Notes under the pieces: generated by a model
The model's database searches: none
Seen by the model: only the letters and a program-made list of their open reading frames with translations
Told to the model about the DNA's origin: nothing
Translations under genes and position numbers: made by a program
NCBI GenBank assembly: GCA_021825225.1
Contig: JAKAIH010000144.1
Location: forward strand, 1-7,026
DNA length: 7,026 bases
Source: Pseudomonadota bacterium
GTDB lineage: Bacteria > Pseudomonadota > Gammaproteobacteria > Burkholderiales > SG8-39
Reading direction: 5' to 3'
Part shown: positions 1 through 6,331 of the stretch, one piece after another
How positions within the stretch are numbered: position 1 is the stretch's first letter
Layout: each line of letters opens with the position of its first letter

Positions 1-312
1 CGCTTTGTCCGGATGGCCCGCATCGAGCGCGGCGCGTCCGAGCGCATAGTCGAATTCGATGATCCCGATATAAGCGTCTTCCGCGCCGGCGAGTAGTGTG
101 TACGCGTCGAGGAACCTGCCGGAGGAAGCGAGCGATCTCGCGCGCGCGAGCAGTTCGGCCAATGCCGCCCGAGGCTCGGCTGCGGGTGTCTGCGCAAACT
201 GCAATTTCGACTGCACAGGCGGGGCAGGTTCGGCCGCCATCGCCGCGCAGGCGAAAACCGCTTGCGTAAGCACGATGATCGAGTGAGCGAAGATTTTATG
301 TGGGCCGCGCAT
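1..312 (-). CDS. Exported TPR-like protein, 5' part only (runs off left edge)
   Basis: The minus strand is open from an ATG at 312-310 to the window edge, 104 codons with no stop. The protein begins MRGPHKIFAHSIIVLTQ and continues through VFACAAMAAEP, which is a short basic start, a hydrophobic core (about residues 7-25) and a small-residue cleavage region (AMA|A or MAA|E). This is a plausible Sec signal peptide. VFAC (residues 19-22) weakly resembles a lipobox, but Phe at -2 argues against a lipoprotein. Residues from about 47 read as paired helices (LAELLARARSLASSGRFLDA, then YTLLAGAEDAY, then FDYALGRAALDAGHPDKA). The alternation of small Ala/Gly with aromatic residues and the final GHPDKA turn are typical of tetratricopeptide repeats. 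It is transcribed divergently from the CHASE2 kinase. No strong Shine-Dalgarno precedes this ATG. The C-terminal part, and therefore any further domain, is outside the window. A periplasmic or outer-membrane-associated scaffold is inferred from the signal and repeats only. Confidence 0.72.
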   Translation of the reverse strand, partial: MRGPHKIFAHSIIVLTQAVFACAAMAAEPAPPVQSKLQFAQTPAAEPRAALAELLARARSLASSGRFLDAYTLLAGAEDAYIGIIEFDYALGRAALDAGHPDKA

Positions 313-333
313 TGCAAGCTCAGCAGGTAGGGG

Positions 334-362
334 ATTCTGACACAGCCGGGGCCGGATATCAC
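334..362 (-). promoter_or_regulatory. Possible sigma70-type promoter for the divergent TPR gene
   Basis: Read on the minus strand there is GTGATA (362-357), a 17-base spacer and CAGAAT (339-334), about 21 bases before the ATG at 312. Each hexamer matches 4 of 6 consensus positions. It is a weak match found by eye, supported mainly by position and spacing. Confidence 0.28.
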
Positions 363-390
363 AATGCCGCGGCACCGGCGCGCGGGGGTG

Positions 391-422
391 TTGCGGCGCG
401 GCGCAGGCAATTCCCGTAGAAT
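391..422 (+). promoter_or_regulatory. Possible promoter of the kinase-Hpt gene group
   Basis: TAGAAT at 417-422 matches 5 of 6 bases of the -10 consensus. It lies in a locally A/T-richer patch just upstream of the kinase start. The best -35 candidate, TTGCGG at 391-396, is 20 bases away and matches poorly, so an activator may be needed or the call may be wrong. Transcription would begin near 429, giving a very short leader that starts almost at the hairpin at 431-449. Confidence 0.42.
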
Positions 423-430
423 CGATTCGC

Positions 431-449
431 TTTCTTTCCCCGAAAGGGA
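431..449 (+). promoter_or_regulatory. Ribosome-binding site of the kinase gene inside a short hairpin
   Basis: The Shine-Dalgarno-like GAAAGGGA (442-449) lies 3 bases before the GTG start at 453 and fixes that start. The preceding bases 431-438 (TTTCTTTC) can pair with it across a CCC loop. That gives eight pairs, six Watson-Crick and two G-U (T432-G448 and T433-G447). The whole Shine-Dalgarno would then be double-stranded. The purine tract as an RBS is fairly clear; the hairpin acting as a control element is inference. Confidence 0.5.
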
Positions 450-452
450 TGT

Positions 453-2849
453 GTGCAACCGGTCTCGACCCGATTTCTGTCGCGCACGCTCGGCGTGCTT
501 GCGGCAGCCCTTGTGCTCGTCGGACTGTTCTCGCAGACGACGCTTTATCCGCGCCTGGTCTGGTGGTTCGAGGACTCGGTGCAGCGTCTTTTGCGTTCGC
601 CGCTGCCGATGGATCACGTCGTGGTGGTCGATGTGGACGAGGAATCCATGCAGCGGCTGGAGCCGGAACTCGGCGCCTGGCCTTTTTCCCGCGACGTCTA
701 CGCCCGGGCCACCCGCTTTCTTGCCGGGCACGGCGCGCGCGCGATCGCGTTCGACATTCTGTTCTCGGAGCCGCGCCAGGGTGACGACGCCTTCGCCGAC
801 GCCCTCGATAGGCGCGGCGTACTTGCGGCTGCGGCCCTGCCCTACCCCTTGCCGCGGCCGCCGGCTTACAGGGAGCAACTCGGCCGCGCCGCGCTGTTCG
901 ACGCCGCCCCGGGGCGCCCGGTTCAGGCCTGGTCCGACCTGACGCTGCCGCTGCCGAAGTTTACCGAGGCTTCGCATGCCCGCATCGGCGTCATCAGCGT
1001 GGTCGCGGACGCCGACGGCATCGTGCGCCGGCTGCCGCTGCTGCATCAGGCCTACGGCAAGGTGCTGCCGGACCTGGCGCTGGCCGCAGTGCTCGCGGCC
1101 GAGCCCGCAGCTTCGGCCGAAGTCGCTGCCGGCAGATTGCGCCTGGGCGCGCGTTCCTGGCCGCTCAACGCGGACGGCTCGGTGTCGCTGCGCTATCCCT
1201 CGAATGCGGGCGCGCTGCCGGTCGTGCCGTTCTATCAGCTCCTCGCCGTGGCGTCGGGCGCGCCGGACAGCGCACATATCGGCGATCTGGTGCGCGGCAA
1301 AATCGTGTTTCTGGGCAGCTCCAGCGCCGTGCTGGGCGACTACGCCTTCACGCCGGCCGGCCGCCTCCCGGGCCTGCAATTGAACGCCCTGTTCACGGAA
1401 ATTCTGCTCGAGGGCAAGGTGCGCCGCCCGGCCGTGCTCTGGCTGGATTTCCTCCTGCTCGCGCTGGCGCTGGTGGTGCCGATTGGCCTGGTGCGCCGCG
1501 GCGCCGCGGCGCGACCCAGTGAATTCCTGGCCGGCTGGGCCGTGATCGTACTCGTATTGGCGGGCGCCGGCATTGCCCTGCTTGCGGCCAATCAGGACTC
1601 GCGCTGGCTGTTCGCCGCGCTGACCGGCGTCGTCGCACACGCCTTCGCACTCGTCGCCTGGCAGTTTGCGCTGTACCGGGAGAAGCAGCGCCTGTTCTAC
1701 GAGAAGCTGGCGGCGCAGGAGGCGAACCGGATGAAGACCGAGTTCCTCAATCACATGACCCACGAACTGCGCACGCCCATCACCGCCATCATGGGATTCA
1801 ACAAGGTGAACCAATTCACCGACGACCTCGGCCGGGAGCAGCGCGTGTACAACAGCGCGATCGTGGGCCGCAACTGCGAACACCTGCTCGCGCTGGTCAA
1901 CAACAATCTCGACCTTGCCCGCATCGAGGCGGGGCAATTGGCGATCGAGCGCAAGCCCGAGGACGTTTCGACCCTGCTCGAGGACCTGATCGCGACCCTG
2001 CGCATCATGGCCGCGGAGAAACAGTTGCAGCTGCGCCTGAAAATCGAAGGGCAACTGCCGCGCGCGCTCTCGGTCGACGCCGGTCGCCTGCGGCAGGTGC
2101 TGATGAACCTCGTGGGCAACGCGATCAAATTCACCGAGCAGGGCGAGGTCGTGCTGGAGGCACGCTGGGACCCGGACGAGCTGCAGCTGGTCGTGCGCGA
2201 CACCGGCGTCGGCATCCCCCCGGAGAGCCTTGCGCGCGTGTTCGAGCCGTTCCAGCGCGGCATCGGCCCGCGCGCAGCGGGAACCGGGCTGGGTCTTGCA
2301 ATCACGCGCAGTCTCGTCGCGCTCATGGACGGAACGATCCGCGCGAGTTCGGCGCCTGGCGGAGGAACTGCGTTCGCGGTTCGCATTCCGGCCGCGCAGG
2401 CCACGCCGACAATGCCGCAGCGCCAGCCGGAGCCGCAGCCAGCGCTGCCGCCGCTCTCGGGCAAGGTGCTGGTCGCCGAGGACAACGAGAATCTGCGCGA
2501 CCTGATCGAATTCTATCTGCATGAGCTCGGACTCGAATGCAGGCTGGTTGCCAACGGCTTCGACGCCGTCGAAACAGCGCTCAGCGGAAGGTTCGACGTC
2601 GTCTTCATGGATCTGGAAATGCCGGTGATGGACGGGTTCGAGGCTATCCACGTGTTGCGCAAGCGCGACTACCAGGGACCGATAATTGCGCTCACCGCGC
2701 ACCCGGACGGGCTTGAAATCGAACGCGCCAGGCGCGAAGGATGCAACAGCGTGCTCAGAAAGCCGGTTACGCTGGAAAAACTGCGCGCAACGATCGCCCC
2801 GCTGCTCGGCGAGCCCGGCATGTCCCGCGCAGTCGCGACGCAGAACTGA
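453..2849 (+). CDS. CHASE2-domain hybrid sensor histidine kinase
   Basis: A 798-residue membrane kinase. A first membrane helix (about residues 12-29) leads into a CHASE2 sensor domain (about 35-320, with VVVVDVDEESM at 57-66, the AIAFDILFSE segment near 97-106, and GKIVFLGSS from 282). Three more helices follow (about 327-347, 359-379, 385-407). CHASE2 is normally extracytoplasmic and its ligand is generally unknown. A charged linker (408-426) leads to HisKA with phospho-acceptor His437 in THELRTP. The ATPase domain has the N box around Asn556, the G1 box DTGVGIP from Asp583, FEPFQRG, and the G2 box GTGLGL at 610-615. A proline-rich linker (about 650-672) precedes a receiver domain (about 673-785) with acidic pair Glu676/Asp677, phospho-acceptor Asp720 in MDLEMPVMDG, Thr748 and Lys770. 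All catalytic residues are present. There is no PAS, HAMP or internal Hpt domain. The GTG start is chosen from the purine-rich site at 442-449; an ATG at 449 is in another frame. The separate Hpt gene 19 bases downstream probably takes its phosphoryl group. The family call is firm; the stimulus and the regulated process are unknown. Confidence 0.93.
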   Translation: MQPVSTRFLSRTLGVLAAALVLVGLFSQTTLYPRLVWWFEDSVQRLLRSPLPMDHVVVVDVDEESMQRLEPELGAWPFSRDVYARATRFLAGHGARAIAFDILFSEPRQGDDAFADALDRRGVLAAAALPYPLPRPPAYREQLGRAALFDAAPGRPVQAWSDLTLPLPKFTEASHARIGVISVVADADGIVRRLPLLHQAYGKVLPDLALAAVLAAEPAASAEVAAGRLRLGARSWPLNADGSVSLRYPSNAGALPVVPFYQLLAVASGAPDSAHIGDLVRGKIVFLGSSSAVLGDYAFTPAGRLPGLQLNALFTEILLEGKVRRPAVLWLDFLLLALALVVPIGLVRRGAAARPSEFLAGWAVIVLVLAGAGIALLAANQDSRWLFAALTGVVAHAFALVAWQFALYREKQRLFYEKLAAQEANRMKTEFLNHMTHELRTPITAIMGFNKVNQFTDDLGREQRVYNSAIVGRNCEHLLALVNNNLDLARIEAGQLAIERKPEDVSTLLEDLIATLRIMAAEKQLQLRLKIEGQLPRALSVDAGRLRQVLMNLVGNAIKFTEQGEVVLEARWDPDELQLVVRDTGVGIPPESLARVFEPFQRGIGPRAAGTGLGLAITRSLVALMDGTIRASSAPGGGTAFAVRIPAAQATPTMPQRQPEPQPALPPLSGKVLVAEDNENLRDLIEFYLHELGLECRLVANGFDAVETALSGRFDVVFMDLEMPVMDGFEAIHVLRKRDYQGPIIALTAHPDGLEIERARREGCNSVLRKPVTLEKLRATIAPLLGEPGMSRAVATQN

Positions 2850-2868
2850 AGCGAAGAGGATTACGACC

Positions 2869-3174
2869 ATGAGCGATGACGAGATCCCGGTGAAAATCGA
2901 TCGCAGGCTGGCCGCGCTGACGCTGAAGTTTCTTGCGGACTGCCGGCGGACCGCGGACGAACTGCGCAACGCAGTCGAATCGGGAGACGCGGAAACCCTG
3001 CGCAGGATCAGCCACTCGCTCATGGGCACGGGAAGCAGCTACGGCTTCGACGAAATGGCGGCGCTCGGCGAGGAGATCGGGCGCGCCGCGCGCGCCGGCG
3101 ACGTGGAAGCATTGCGAACGCTTGCCGTGCGCTTCGAGCGGTACCTCGCACGCGTGCGGCTGGTGTACGACTAA
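2869..3174 (+). CDS. Histidine phosphotransfer (Hpt) protein
   Basis: A 101-residue, all-helical acidic protein with a single Hpt domain. The motif ISHSLMGTGSSYGF puts the predicted phospho-acceptor at His49, with the H-x-L-x-G-x-G...G spacing typical of Hpt domains, followed by amphipathic helices (DEMAALGEEIGRAARAG, then VEALRTLAVRFERYLARVR). Hpt proteins carry phosphate between a hybrid kinase receiver and the receiver of an output regulator, in the cytoplasm. The ATG at 2869 has an AGAGGA site at about 2855-2860 in front of it. The frame also stays open upstream into the kinase, but that part is an overlap shadow without Hpt character. The common Lys two residues after the acceptor (H-x-L-K-G) is Met here, which may weaken partner docking but does not remove the acceptor. 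Position right behind the kinase strongly suggests Asp720 to His49 transfer. The next partner is not encoded in the window. Confidence 0.88.
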   Translation: MSDDEIPVKIDRRLAALTLKFLADCRRTADELRNAVESGDAETLRRISHSLMGTGSSYGFDEMAALGEEIGRAARAGDVEALRTLAVRFERYLARVRLVYD

Positions 3175-3175
3175 C

Positions 3176-3187
3176 CGCACCGGTGCG
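3176..3187. repeat. 12-base perfect palindrome CGCACCGGTGCG
   Basis: It starts two bases after the Hpt stop codon, in the 42-base gap before the NTF2-like gene. There is no spacer in its centre and no T-run after it, so it is a poor terminator. It could be a dimeric protein site, but one or two such palindromes are expected by chance in 7 kb of high-GC DNA. Confidence 0.3.
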
Positions 3188-3216
3188 CGCCGCGACCAGA
3201 ACATAGGAGACACGAA

Positions 3217-3681
3217 ATGGGAAACGAATCGGCCGAATTCCGCGCGCTGCTCGAGCGCATGACGCAGGCGATTTGCCGCGGCGAGGGCGCTGCCGCGGCT
3301 GCCTGCTTCGTCCCCGATGGCATGTACCACGACGGCTTCTACGGCGAGTTCCGCGGCCGCGAAGCGATCCGCACCATGGTCGAAGACCATTTTCACGCCA
3401 ATGCGCGCGACTTCTCCTGGACCCTGTCCGACGCCTTGAGCGACGGCAGCCTGGGCTACGCGCACTACCATTTTTCCTACACCTCGAAGCTTCCGGGCAG
3501 CGCGGGCAAGCGCGTCTTCTTCTCCGGCATTTCCCAAGTCCGGCTCGAGCGCGGACTGATCGCGCGCTATGGCGAGGTGTTCGACCGCGGCGTGGCGCTG
3601 GCGCAGATGAATTTCGCTCCGGAGCGCATGGCGAAGTCGCTCGCGCGCTGGGCCAAAGAGGAAGAAGCGGCGCAAAAATAA
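3217..3681 (+). CDS. SnoaL/NTF2-like (nuclear transport factor 2 family) protein
   Basis: A 154-residue soluble protein without a signal peptide. The order helix (EFRALLERMTQAICRGEGAA), then FVPDGMYHDGFYGEFRGREAI, a helix with VEDHF, and strands GYAHYHFSYTS, RVFFSGISQVRLERG and IARYGEVFDRG is that of a cone-shaped NTF2/SnoaL fold. The length is usual for single-domain members. Such proteins include isomerases, hydrolases and many ligand-binding proteins of unknown role, and no definite catalytic set can be assigned from sequence alone. His and Tyr residues in the MYHDGFYGEF and YAHYHFSY segments could line the pocket. The C-terminal tail (about 130-154) is basic and helical. The ATG follows TAGGAGA at 3205-3211 with good spacing. 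The 42-base gap after the Hpt gene, with no terminator, suggests shared transcription with the phosphorelay. A small-molecule sensor or enzyme linked to that signal is possible, but accidental adjacency cannot be excluded. Confidence 0.82.
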   Translation: MGNESAEFRALLERMTQAICRGEGAAAAACFVPDGMYHDGFYGEFRGREAIRTMVEDHFHANARDFSWTLSDALSDGSLGYAHYHFSYTSKLPGSAGKRVFFSGISQVRLERGLIARYGEVFDRGVALAQMNFAPERMAKSLARWAKEEEAAQK

Positions 3682-3706
3682 ATCCCCCCGGATGCTGCGC
3701 AATCTG

Positions 3707-3712
3707 TATAAT
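3707..3712 (+). promoter_or_regulatory. -10 box TATAAT of a likely rhlE promoter
   Basis: A perfect TATAAT (preceded by TG) stands out in the GC-rich spacer between the NTF2-like gene and rhlE. I see no acceptable -35 hexamer 16-18 bases upstream (the region there is a C-run), so the promoter may use an activator or the TG contact. A start near 3719 would give a leader of about 128 nucleotides before the rhlE ATG. Confidence 0.5.
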
Positions 3713-3719
3713 CCGCCCC

Positions 3720-3847
3720 GCATCGTTCAATCCCAGTCTGTCCGCTGCTCTCGCGGTTCTGCTTTAGTTCCCCGAATTAACCAATATCATCTGCCTGGAC
3801 TGGCATCGCGTAACCAATCGTCGACAGGCCGATACCAGGAGTAATTG
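3720..3847 (+). promoter_or_regulatory. rhlE: Long 5' leader of rhlE with Shine-Dalgarno-masking pairing
   Basis: This stretch contains no ATG and no recognisable gene. TAACCAAT occurs twice (3778-3785 and 3811-3818). CTGGCATCG (3800-3808) can pair with CGATACCAG (3830-3838), with a single C-A mismatch. The pairing would cover the first two bases of the Shine-Dalgarno AGGAG (3837-3841). A competing pairing, GCCTG (3793-3797) with CAGGC (3825-3829), is also possible. The Shine-Dalgarno itself sits six bases before the ATG at 3848. That the leader is a regulatory RNA is inference from these pairings. Confidence 0.38.
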
Positions 3848-5179
3848 ATGTCTTTTTCCGCACTCGGCCTGCGCGCCGAACTATTGCTTGCCGTCAGCGA
3901 GCAAGGCTATACCGAACCCACCCCGATTCAGGCACAGGCGATTCCCGCCGTGCTCGCCGGCCGCGACCTCATGGGCGGTGCCCAGACCGGCACCGGCAAG
4001 ACCGCGGGCTTCACCCTGCCGCTGCTGCATAAACTCGCCGAACAGCCGGCCGGCACGCATGGCCGCACGCCGGTGCGCGCGCTGATCCTCGTGCCGACGC
4101 GCGAACTCGCGGCGCAGGTGCAGACCAGCGTGTTTACCTATGGCAAGCATCTGCCCAAGATCCGTTCGCTGTCCGTATACGGCGGCGTCGGCTTTCACCC
4201 GCAAGTGCAGGCCTTGAAGCGCGGCATCGACATCCTTGTCGCGACGCCGGGGCGCTTGCTCGACCACGTCGCGCAGCGCACCGTCGATCTGTCCAAGGTG
4301 CAGGTGCTGGTGCTCGACGAAGCCGACCGCATGCTCGACATGGGTTTTCTGCCCGACATCCGCAAGGTGCTGGCACAGCTGCCGAAGCAGCGGCAGAACC
4401 TGCTGTTCTCGGCCACGTTCTCCGACGAAATCAAGCGCCTCGCCGACGGCTTCATGCACGACCCGCTGCTGATCGAAGTCGCGCGCCGCAATGCCGCCGC
4501 CGAACTCATCGAGCAACGCGTGTGCCCGGTGGACCGCGAACGCAAGAAGGACCTGCTCGCGCATCTGATCACCGAAGGCAACTGGAAACAGGTGCTGGTG
4601 TTTACGCGCACCAAGCACGGCGCCAACAACCTCGCCGAGAAGCTGGTCAAGTCCGGCATCCGCGCCGACGCGATCCACGGCAACAAGAGCCAGCCCGCGC
4701 GCACGCGCGCATTGACCGAGTTCAAGGCCGGCAAGATCCGCGTGCTGGTCGCGACCGATATCGCCGCGCGCGGCCTCGACATCGACGAGTTGCCGCATGT
4801 GGTCAATTTCGAACTGCCGCACGTGGCCAACGATTATGTGCACCGCATCGGCCGCACCGGCCGCGCAGGTTCGACCGGCGAAGCCGTCTCGCTGGTGTGC
4901 GTGGACGAACTCAGTCTGCTGCGCGACATCGAGCGCCTGATCAAACGCGAAATCAGGAAGGAAATCGTGCCTGGATTCGAGATCGACCCGCGCATCAAGG
5001 CCGAGCCCATCGTGCAGGGCAAGCGCGGCGGGGCGCAGCAACGCAGGCCTTCCAGCGCGCCGCACAAGGCGGCTGGCAACCGCCCCGGCAACCGCGGCCA
5101 GAACGCACCGCGCCAGCCGGCCGGCCGTGCCGGCAGCAAAAGCAGCCGCGACTCGGGCAGGCGCTCGTTCGCTTACTAA
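3848..5179 (+). CDS. rhlE: DEAD-box ATP-dependent RNA helicase RhlE
   Basis: A 443-residue cytoplasmic helicase that uses ATP to unwind short RNA duplexes; RhlE proteins act in ribosome assembly, RNA turnover and cold adaptation. All family motifs are present and intact: Q motif GYTEPTPIQ (20-28), motif I AQTGTGKT with Lys51, Ia PTRELAAQ, Ib TPGR, II DEAD at 157-160, III SAT at 188-190, [23 protein letters not shown], and [12 protein letters not shown] from His332. The N-terminal MSFSALGL and overall length match RhlE. From about residue 392 the tail is disordered and rich in Arg, Gly, Gln, Pro and Ser ([10 protein letters not shown]...[12 protein letters not shown]), a usual RNA-binding extension of this group. 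ATG at 3848 is preferred over the TTG immediately before it because AGGAG at 3837-3841 is six bases away. The gene has its own TATAAT box and long leader, and ends at a strong terminator, so it is probably a single-gene unit. Assignment to RhlE rather than DbpA, SrmB or DeaD rests on the N-terminus and tail length. Confidence 0.95.
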   Translation: MSFSALGLRAELLLAVSEQGYTEPTPIQAQAIPAVLAGRDLMGGAQTGTGKTAGFTLPLLHKLAEQPAGTHGRTPVRALILVPTRELAAQVQTSVFTYGKHLPKIRSLSVYGGVGFHPQVQALKRGIDILVATPGRLLDHVAQRTVDLSKVQVLVLDEADRMLDMGFLPDIRKVLAQLPKQRQNLLFSATFSDEIKRLADGFMHDPLLIEVARRNAAAELIEQRVCPVDRERKKDLLAHLITEGNWKQVLVFTRTKHGANNLAEKLVKSGIRADAIHGNKSQPARTRALTEFKAGKIRVLVATDIAARGLDIDELPHVVNFELPHVANDYVHRIGRTGRAGSTGEAVSLVCVDELSLLRDIERLIKREIRKEIVPGFEIDPRIKAEPIVQGKRGGAQQRRPSSAPHKAAGNRPGNRGQNAPRQPAGRAGSKSSRDSGRRSFAY

Positions 5180-5196
5180 ACGAGCCCATGCAGCAA

Positions 5197-5222
5197 AAAA
5201 AGCCGGCCCAGGCCGGCTTTTT
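5197..5222 (+). terminator. Rho-independent terminator after rhlE
   Basis: An A-run is followed by GCCGGC (5202-5207), a CCAG loop, GCCGGC (5212-5217) and five T residues (5218-5222). The stem can also be drawn seven pairs long with a two-base loop. It begins about 20 bases after the rhlE stop. The A-run on the other side would make it work in both directions, although no gene converges on it here. Confidence 0.92.
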
Positions 5223-5288
5223 CATTTGGCGGCGCGGAAAACACCGAGCTGCGCGCGCCGCTACCATTGAGCCCGCAGCAAGAACATC

Positions 5289-5317
5289 TCGATCCCCGAC
5301 GCGGGGACAGGTATCAT
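5289..5317 (+). promoter_or_regulatory. Possible promoter of the quinone oxidoreductase gene with an inverted repeat in its spacer
   Basis: TCGATC (5289-5294), a 17-base spacer and TATCAT (5312-5317) form a weak promoter candidate. Inside it a perfect inverted repeat, TCCCCG (5293-5298) and CGGGGA (5302-5307), is separated by ACG. Being after the terminator and before the gene supports some promoter in this area. The exact hexamers are uncertain. Confidence 0.3.
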
Positions 5318-5353
5318 TCGCCGGAAATCAAACAGCGCCAGGAGAGCCAGCCG

Positions 5354-6331
5354 ATGAAAGCAGTGCTTTGCAAACAATACGGTCTGCCCGATACGCTCGT
5401 GGTCGAAGAGCTGCCTGCGCTCGCACCTGCCGCGGGTCAGGTCGTGGTGAGCATGAAAGCGGCCGGCGTCAATTTCCCCGACGCGCTGATCATCCAGGGC
5501 AAGTACCAGATGAAGCCTCCGTTTCCGTTCTCGCCGGGCACCGAGCTCGCGGGCGTGGTCAAAGCGGTCGGTGTCGGGGTGGGCAACGTCAAACCCGGCG
5601 ACGCGGTGATCGCCTATGCCGGCTACGGTGCCTACGCCGAGGAAGTCGCGGTCGATGCGCGCGCCTGCATACCCATGCCGCCGGGCGTGGACTTCAAGGT
5701 GGCCGCCTCCTTCATGATGACTTACGGCACGTCCTACCATGCGCTCAAGGACCGCGCGCTGCTGCAAGCCGGCGAGACGCTGCTGGTGCTCGGCGCGGCG
5801 GGCGGCGTAGGCAGCGCCGCAGTGGAGCTGGGCAAGCTCATGGGCGCGCGCGTGATTGCCGCCGCATCGAGCGAGGACAAGCTCGCGGCGTGCAGGCAGC
5901 TGGGGGCGGATGCCACCATCAATTATTCGAACGAGGATTTGCGCGAGGCGGTGAAGCGCATCACCGATGGCAAAGGCGTGGATGTGGTCTACGATCCGGT
6001 GGGCGACAAGTTCGCCGAACCGGCGATGCGCGACATGGCCTGGGGCGGGCGTTATCTCGTGATCGGTTTCGCCGGCGGTGAAATTCCGAAAATTCCGCTC
6101 AACCTGCCGCTGTTGAAAGGCTTCTCCATCGTCGGCGTGTTCTGGGGCAATTTCACGCGCAAGGAACCGCAGAAGAACGAGGCCAACGTGCGCGAACTGC
6201 TGGGCTGGATCGCCAGCGGCAAGCTCAAGCCGCTGGTCAGCGCCGCCTATCCGCTGGAACAGGCGGCGCGTGCCCTGAAGGACGTGATGGAGCGCAAGGT
6301 CAAGGGCAAGGTGGTCCTCGTCGCGGGCTAG
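5354..6331 (+). CDS. NAD(P)H:quinone oxidoreductase family protein (zinc-free MDR)
   Basis: A 325-residue enzyme of the medium-chain dehydrogenase/reductase superfamily, zeta-crystallin/quinone oxidoreductase branch. Members transfer hydride from NADPH to quinones or to alpha,beta-unsaturated carbonyl compounds. The N-terminal GroES-like half shows MKAVLCKQYG, AAGVNFPDALIIQGKY, PFSPGTELAGVV and VKPGDAVIAYAGYGAYAEE. The Rossmann half shows LGAAGGVGSAAVELGKLMGA, with the nucleotide loop at Gly147-Gly153, then SSEDKLAACRQLGAD, whose Ser/Lys positions suit NADP(H). The C-terminal half has VVYDPVGD, GGRYLVIGFAGG and LPLLKGFSIVGVFWG. The zinc-ligand cysteine sets of alcohol dehydrogenases are absent. 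ATG at 5354 is chosen because AGGAG (5340-5344) precedes it and the protein there starts exactly like the family; an in-frame TTG at 5267 would add 29 unrelated residues. It is isolated from rhlE by the terminator and its stop overlaps the convergent gene. The exact substrate is not visible; crotonyl-CoA-like or enone reductases are alternatives. Confidence 0.9.
   Translation: MKAVLCKQYGLPDTLVVEELPALAPAAGQVVVSMKAAGVNFPDALIIQGKYQMKPPFPFSPGTELAGVVKAVGVGVGNVKPGDAVIAYAGYGAYAEEVAVDARACIPMPPGVDFKVAASFMMTYGTSYHALKDRALLQAGETLLVLGAAGGVGSAAVELGKLMGARVIAAASSEDKLAACRQLGADATINYSNEDLREAVKRITDGKGVDVVYDPVGDKFAEPAMRDMAWGGRYLVIGFAGGEIPKIPLNLPLLKGFSIVGVFWGNFTRKEPQKNEANVRELLGWIASGKLKPLVSAAYPLEQAARALKDVMERKVKGKVVLVAG

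Noticed and set aside
2686..2868. Upstream extension of the Hpt frame into the kinase gene
   Set aside because: The added residues are a shadow of the receiver domain; the ATG at 2869 has a proper AGAGGA site and starts the Hpt-like sequence.
2767..3723. A 318-codon minus-strand frame opposite the Hpt and NTF2-like genes
   Set aside because: Both plus-strand genes have good ribosome-binding sites and domain motifs; this frame has neither.
3742..3756. Small hairpin CCGC...GCGG in the rhlE leader
   Set aside because: Four pairs with a seven-base loop are too few to mean anything alone in GC-rich DNA, and no T-run follows.
3881..5065. A 394-codon frame antisense to rhlE
   Set aside because: It mirrors the helicase codons, has no recognisable domain and no ribosome-binding site of note; long antisense frames are expected at this base composition.
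5267..5353. In-frame TTG start adding 29 residues to the oxidoreductase
   Set aside because: It would cover the likely promoter, and the ATG at 5354 has AGGAG at the right distance and the family's typical MKAV start.
4522..6081. A 519-codon plus-strand open frame bridging rhlE and the oxidoreductase gene
   Set aside because: It runs out of frame across two well-supported genes and through the terminator, and its product is Arg/Ala-rich low-complexity sequence typical of a high-GC shadow.
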